From: an uncultured Porphyromonadaceae bacterium
Lineage (GTDB): Bacteria > Bacteroidota > Bacteroidia > Bacteroidales > Muribaculaceae
Direction of reading: 5' to 3'
Assembly (NCBI GenBank): GCA_947178685.1
Contig: CAMWZE010000064.1
Span: forward strand, 1-7,774
DNA: 7,774 nt
The notes beneath the pieces were generated by a model that was not told the origin of the DNA, searched no databases, and worked only from the letters and a program-made list of their open reading frames with translations. The translations under genes were made by a program, and so were the position numbers. Positions 7,077 to 7,774 of this stretch are shown here, piece by piece (the stretch's first letter is position 1; every line of letters begins with the position of its first letter).

Positions 7077-7486
7077 ATGTGGGTATTGGCGGGATCGGCC
7101 GTATTGGATGTGGTGTCAGCATCTCTCTTCAGACTGTCAAACCGGTGTCGGTCGCGGTTACATTTTTTCTCAAGGCTCTCACGGAATGCGCATGTGAGAT
7201 CCACACCTGTCTGATTGGCCAGACAGGTTAGTACCCACAGCACGTCGGCCATCTCCTCTGCCAGGCTCTTGCGTAAGTCGCCCTCTTTGGCGATCTGATC
7301 ACCATAGACTCTGGCTACCACTCTTGCGAGCTCGCCGGTCTCCTCCATAAGCAGGGCCATATTGGTGAGTTCGGAGAAATAGCGGCCTCCTATGGTGTGT
7401 ATCCATTCATCCACAACTCTCTGCATCTCTCTGACAGAAAGGTCTGCATCGTTTTTAAGCTGAGAATCTAGCTTTGTCTCGTTCAT
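7073..7486 (-). CDS. MazG-like nucleotide pyrophosphohydrolase
   Basis: A 137-residue member of the all-alpha NTP pyrophosphatase superfamily (MazG/RS21-C6-like). These enzymes hydrolyse NTPs or dNTPs to NMP and pyrophosphate, often to clear damaged nucleotides in the cytoplasm. The metal-binding signature is visible: EETGE (E48, E49, E52) followed by EEMAD (E78, D81) in a second helix, plus the conserved YFSELTNMA and LANQTGVDL segments. I chose the ATG at 7486 because the longer frame from 7573 overlaps the end of the upstream LD-carboxypeptidase gene and adds non-homologous sequence. This start leaves a 16-base gap to that gene. The C-terminus after about residue 118 is a polar tail (DTTSNTADPANTHI) beyond the usual catalytic core. 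Its TGA overlaps the glycosyltransferase ATG. The exact substrate cannot be told. Confidence 0.9.
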   Translation of the reverse strand: MNETKLDSQLKNDADLSVREMQRVVDEWIHTIGGRYFSELTNMALLMEETGELARVVARVYGDQIAKEGDLRKSLAEEMADVLWVLTCLANQTGVDLTCAFRESLEKKCNRDRHRFDSLKRDADTTSNTADPANTHI

Positions 7487-7502
7487 AGCTGAATAACTGA
7501 TT

Positions 7503-7774
7503 TCATACTTGAATAGAGGATAAAGAACGTAGTGTGACACTGTCATTGCTGACGTTGAACTCAACATAGTCACCCTCTATCATGGGGAGGTTGAAATCAA
7601 CGTGTCCGACAGGAAAATTGAATGCCACCGGAAATCCCGAGATATTGTGTCGTTTCAGAAAAGCATCTATCATCTCCTCCATTGTGGTGAAGTTGCGGTC
7701 GGGATGATATTCAGTGAATTGCCCGATTATAAGGCCCTTTATCCGATTGAAAACCCCTGCAAGATAAAGACGAT
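7503..7774 (-). CDS. ldcA: LD-carboxypeptidase (peptidase family S66), C-terminal part only
   Basis: The last 89 codons of a gene whose start lies beyond the right edge. The frame runs from 7772 down to the TGA at 7503-7505. Family members cut the terminal D-alanine from tetrapeptides of peptidoglycan during cell-wall recycling, with a Ser-Glu-His triad. The fragment carries the C-terminal features: GLIIGQFTEY, then a helix (MEEMIDAFLKRH), then GFPVAFNFPVGHVDFNLPM. The histidine of the GH pair (codon 7602-7604) is the expected catalytic His, and the LPM-x-EG segment is where the family usually has LP-x-G. The Ser and Glu residues are outside the window. It is the first visible gene of an operon with the MazG-like enzyme and the glycosyltransferase. 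The gene symbol is used for the family, not from a strain match. Confidence 0.85.
   Translation of the reverse strand, partial: RLYLAGVFNRIKGLIIGQFTEYHPDRNFTTMEEMIDAFLKRHNISGFPVAFNFPVGHVDFNLPMIEGDYVEFNVSNDSVTLRSLSSIQV

Noticed and set aside
7487..7573. 29-residue N-terminal extension of the MazG-like protein
   Set aside because: It overlaps the LD-carboxypeptidase coding end in another frame. The ATG at 7486 gives the usual family start region.

Overview
The window looks like chromosomal housekeeping and cell-envelope DNA from a Bacteroidota species. The order Bacteroidales is likely, and a Muribaculaceae- or Bacteroides-like gut organism is my guess. Supporting signs are start codons that mostly lack a Shine-Dalgarno sequence, a TonB-receptor-like outer-membrane barrel beside a giant periplasmic TPR protein, the tRNA-Glu/rpsT linkage, and a Bacteroidota-style GT2 glycosyltransferase. 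Base composition is moderate, roughly half G+C by eye. I see no insertion sequence, phage gene or CRISPR array.

Left part (1-585): the 3' part of a tRNA-Glu(UUC) gene, rpsT (ribosomal protein S20) and a second complete tRNA-Glu(UUC), all on the + strand. A strong intrinsic terminator closes this block. It is probably one translation-related transcription unit.

Middle (602-6108, + strand): a 1014-residue exported TPR-repeat protein, then after 13 bases a 614-residue outer-membrane beta-barrel. The barrel has a TonB-receptor-like C-terminus but no room for a plug domain. These two look like partners in one envelope complex of unknown job. A conserved-looking soluble helical protein of about 172-177 residues follows, ending in a very clear terminator.

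Right part (6144-7774, - strand): a convergent operon read right to left. It holds the C-terminal part of an LD-carboxypeptidase (S66, cut by the window edge), a MazG-type nucleotide pyrophosphohydrolase, and a membrane-anchored GT2 glycosyltransferase of the polyprenyl-phosphate type. The last two overlap by ATGA.

Points most worth a second look are the uncharacterised TPR/plug-less-barrel pair, the terminator that sits just in front of the TPR start codon, and the terminator hairpin that doubles as the coding end of the opposing glycosyltransferase.
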